The position numbers were made by a program, and so were the translations under genes. DNA of 40,390 bases, taken from Clostridiales bacterium. GTDB lineage: Bacteria > Bacillota > Clostridia > Christensenellales > CAG-138. Positions 38,509 to 40,390 of the stretch are shown in pieces. Below the pieces are notes generated by a model, which ran no database searches, had not been told where the DNA came from, and saw nothing but the letters and a program-made list of their open reading frames with translations. Location of the stretch: the NCBI GenBank assembly GCA_004554165.1, contig SFNQ01000021.1:1-40390 (forward strand), written 5' to 3'. Position 1 is the stretch's first letter. Every line of letters begins with the position of its first letter.

Positions 38509-39840
38509 TCAGAAGCCGAAGGGAAAGCCGCCGCGCCTTCCCCGGCGCGTCTTTTTGCCGGTCATCTGCTTCATGAGCTTCTTGGAAGCGTTAAACTGGT
38601 TCATCAGGCGGTTTACCTCCTGAATGCTCGTGCCGCTGCCCGCGGCGATCCGCTTTCTACGGGAGGCGTTCAGCACGTCGGGGTTCGCCCGCTCCTTGGG
38701 CGTCATGGAGCGGATGATGGCCTCCATATGCGCCATGGCCTTTTCATCGACCTGAACGTTCCCGAGCTGCGCGCCGCCGGGAAGCATCTTAAGAAGCTCC
38801 TCCATGGAGCCCATGGACTTCATCTGCTCCATCTGCTGGAGAAAGTCCTCCAGCGTGAAGCTGGCAGTGCGTATTTTGGATTGCAGCTCCAGCGCCTTCT
38901 TCTCATCGAAAGCGGCTTCCGCCTTCTCGATGAGCGAAAGCACGTCGCCCATGCCCAGAATGCGCGAGGCCATGCGATCCGGATGAAACACCTCGATATC
39001 GGTGAGTTTTTCACCGATACCGGAAAACTTGATGGGTTTTCCGGTGACGGAACGAACCGACAGGGCGGCGCCGCCGCGGGTATCGCCATCGAGCTTTGTG
39101 AGGATGACGCCGGTGAGCGCGATGGACGCATCGAAGGTTTTGGCAACGTTCACCGCGTCCTGCCCGGTCATGGCATCCACAACGAGCAGCACCTCGGCGG
39201 GGTTGACCGCGTCGCGAATGCGGGCGAGCTCCTCCATCATCCCCTCGTCGATGTGCAGCCGCCCCGCAGTATCCACGATCACAACGTCGAGAAAATCATG
39301 CCGGGCCTTTTCCACCGCAAGCCGCGCCGTCTCCACAGGGTCTTCCTGCCCGCGCTCAAACACGGGGATTTCTGCCTTGCCGCCCACCACCTTGAGCTGA
39401 TCGATGGCTGCCGGGCGATAGATATCGCAGGCAACGAGCAGGGGATTTTTTCCATACTGCTTTTTGAGCAGCAGGCCCAGCTTGCCGCACATGGTGGTCT
39501 TGCCTGCGCCCTGCAATCCGGCCATGAGGATAACCGCCGGCTTGACGGAGCCAAAATCCAGCTTTGCGCTCGTCTGGCCCATGAGGCGCGTCAACTCTTC
39601 GTTGACAATTTTGATGACCTGCTGTCCGGGCGTGAGACTCTCCATGACCTCCTGCCCAACCGCGCGCTCAGTGACGGTTTTGATAAAATCCTTGACCACA
39701 AGGAAGTTGACGTCCGCCTCGAGCAGCGCCAGCTTGATCTCCCGCATGACGTCGCGCACATCCTTCTCGGAGAGCTTTCCGCGGCCTGTCAGCTTTTTGA
39801 AGATGCCTTGCAGTTTGCCCGAGATGCCTTCAAACGCCAT
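38509..39840 (-). CDS. ffh: Signal recognition particle protein Ffh
   Basis: This 443-aa GTPase binds signal sequences and 4.5S/6S RNA to bring ribosomes to the membrane. It has an N domain (~1-90) and a G domain with GLQGAGKTTMCGKL, DIYRPAAIDQLK, VIVDTAGRLHID and LTKLDGDTRGGAAL. A Met-rich M domain (~300-435) has KSMGSMEELLKMLPG and the RNA-binding SGTSIQEVNRLMNQF. The tail GKKTRRGRRGGFPFGF is Gly/Arg rich. ATG 39840 overlaps the ylxM stop by 11 bases. Confidence 0.97.
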   Translation of the reverse strand: MAFEGISGKLQGIFKKLTGRGKLSEKDVRDVMREIKLALLEADVNFLVVKDFIKTVTERAVGQEVMESLTPGQQVIKIVNEELTRLMGQTSAKLDFGSVKPAVILMAGLQGAGKTTMCGKLGLLLKKQYGKNPLLVACDIYRPAAIDQLKVVGGKAEIPVFERGQEDPVETARLAVEKARHDFLDVVIVDTAGRLHIDEGMMEELARIRDAVNPAEVLLVVDAMTGQDAVNVAKTFDASIALTGVILTKLDGDTRGGAALSVRSVTGKPIKFSGIGEKLTDIEVFHPDRMASRILGMGDVLSLIEKAEAAFDEKKALELQSKIRTASFTLEDFLQQMEQMKSMGSMEELLKMLPGGAQLGNVQVDEKAMAHMEAIIRSMTPKERANPDVLNASRRKRIAAGSGTSIQEVNRLMNQFNASKKLMKQMTGKKTRRGRRGGFPFGF

Positions 39841-40192
39841 CCTCTTCCTCATCCTCCCAAAGTTGATTGAGCGCGCCAATCTGCGACGCGATTTCGGCCT
39901 GCGCCTCGTCCGGCAGTCCCCACCGGCACGCAAGCTGCGACAGGTTTTTCAGGATTGCGCGCGTGCGGCGGGTTTTCTCCACAAGCCGCAAAGAGCGCTC
40001 CAGCGCCAGAAGCTGCTGCTCCGCATGGACGATCCCATCGCGCACGCCCTGCCTTGAAATCCCCTCGCGCTCGGCAATTTCCGCCAGCGTAAGATTCTCG
40101 TAGGCGTATTGCTGCACAAGGCTGCGCTGCCGCTCCGTCAGCAATGCGCCGTAATAGCCGCACAGCTCCCCAAGCTCGATCAAACGGTCCAT
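39830..40192 (-). CDS. ylxM: YlxM-type helix-turn-helix protein
   Basis: This 120-aa protein resembles sigma region 4: LLTERQRSLVQQYAYENLTLAEIAEREGISRQGVRDGI (in parts). YlxM always sits before ffh in Firmicutes and has been linked to SRP function; how it acts is not settled. ATG 40192 has a weak AGGTG upstream. It is the first gene after a strong promoter. Confidence 0.93.
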   Translation of the reverse strand: MDRLIELGELCGYYGALLTERQRSLVQQYAYENLTLAEIAEREGISRQGVRDGIVHAEQQLLALERSLRLVEKTRRTRAILKNLSQLACRWGLPDEAQAEIASQIGALNQLWEDEEEDGV

Positions 40193-40205
40193 GCTGCACC
40201 TACAC

Positions 40206-40265
40206 TTCTGTAAAGTGAATTTGCTTTACAGACCGATATTATACAGCATTCTGCGGATTTGTCAA
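40206..40265 (-). promoter_or_regulatory. Strong promoter and 5' hairpin of the ylxM-ffh operon
   Basis: On the minus strand -35 TTGACA (40265-40260), a 16-bp spacer and -10 TATAAT (40243-40238) are consensus. From about 40231 the transcript begins with an 8-bp perfect stem CTGTAAAG/CTTTACAG (40231-40208), which could shield the 5' end from decay or serve as an operator. Confidence 0.85.
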
Positions 40266-40363
40266 GCATATTGTGCGGGCGGGGGCGCAGCGCGTGTACG
40301 AGCGTCAAACATAGGTTACACTTTTGGATGCTTGCACGAAGGCTTGGGAAAGCGGTTGGGGTG

Positions 40364-40389
40364 CGCTGCGGGGGCCAGCCCCCGCAGCG
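40364..40389. repeat. Strong GC-rich hairpin at the right edge
   Basis: CGCTGCGGGGG (40364-40374) pairs perfectly with CCCCCGCAGCG (40379-40389) across a CCAG loop. No T-run follows inside the window. The stretch 40266-40363 shows no gene. Confidence 0.6.
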
Positions 40390-40390
40390 G

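Noticed and set aside
40364..40389. Rho-independent terminator at the right edge
   Set aside because: The stem is strong, but no T-run follows on either strand in the visible sequence, so it is listed only as a hairpin.

Overview
The window looks like the chromosome of a Gram-positive member of the Clostridia, GC-rich by eye. It has a primary sigma factor with a classic dgt-dnaG-rpoD order, HslVU, TrmFO, RNase J, YlbF, KhpA, YlxM and a late sporulation sigma factor (SigK). This fits an uncultured gut type such as Christensenellales or Oscillospirales. That placement is inference from gene content; no rRNA is present.

Positions 1-4445 (+ strand) are the right end of an integrated mobile element. 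They hold the 3' end of an HK97-type major capsid gene, three small overlapping zinc-finger/HTH genes, a short SHOCT-like gene and two overlapping large serine recombinases closed by a terminator. Positions 4601-5081 hold a tRNA-Leu(GAG) on the minus strand with a consensus promoter and terminator, and a decayed IS transposase end. Positions 5158-8494 (+) carry a VanW/YoaR-like exported protein, nicotinate phosphoribosyltransferase and a coupled lipoprotein.

From 8678 to the right edge nearly everything lies on the minus strand; in transcription order this is right to left. ylxM-ffh-rpsP-khpA-rimM-trmD is a ribosome/SRP operon with a strong promoter at 40238-40265. It is followed by rplS with its own promoter, then rbgA-rnhB-yraN. 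Next comes a glycosylation cassette (a 1285-aa double GT-C protein plus GtrA), then comM-dprA-topA-trmFO-hslV-hslU, a SleB-type hydrolase, rnj and ylbF. After these come mltG, sigK, a DUF1846 gene, a Xaa-Pro peptidase, efp, a CD1247-type zinc-ribbon gene, and dgt-dnaG-rpoD. Genes are tightly packed, with many ATGA-type overlaps and several TTG or GTG starts.

The points most worth a second look are these: a 248-bp intergenic element at 13030-13277 with 39-bp inverted ends and a chain of internal hairpins; sigma-A promoters placed so close to ATG that the DUF1846 and mltG mRNAs should be leaderless; the double-GT-C fusion set inside a conserved housekeeping cluster; the run of three module-sharing HTH/zinc proteins ahead of the recombinases; and a short ORF with a strong ribosome-binding site that reads through a terminator hairpin in front of dgt. 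No CRISPR array, rRNA or complete insertion sequence was seen.
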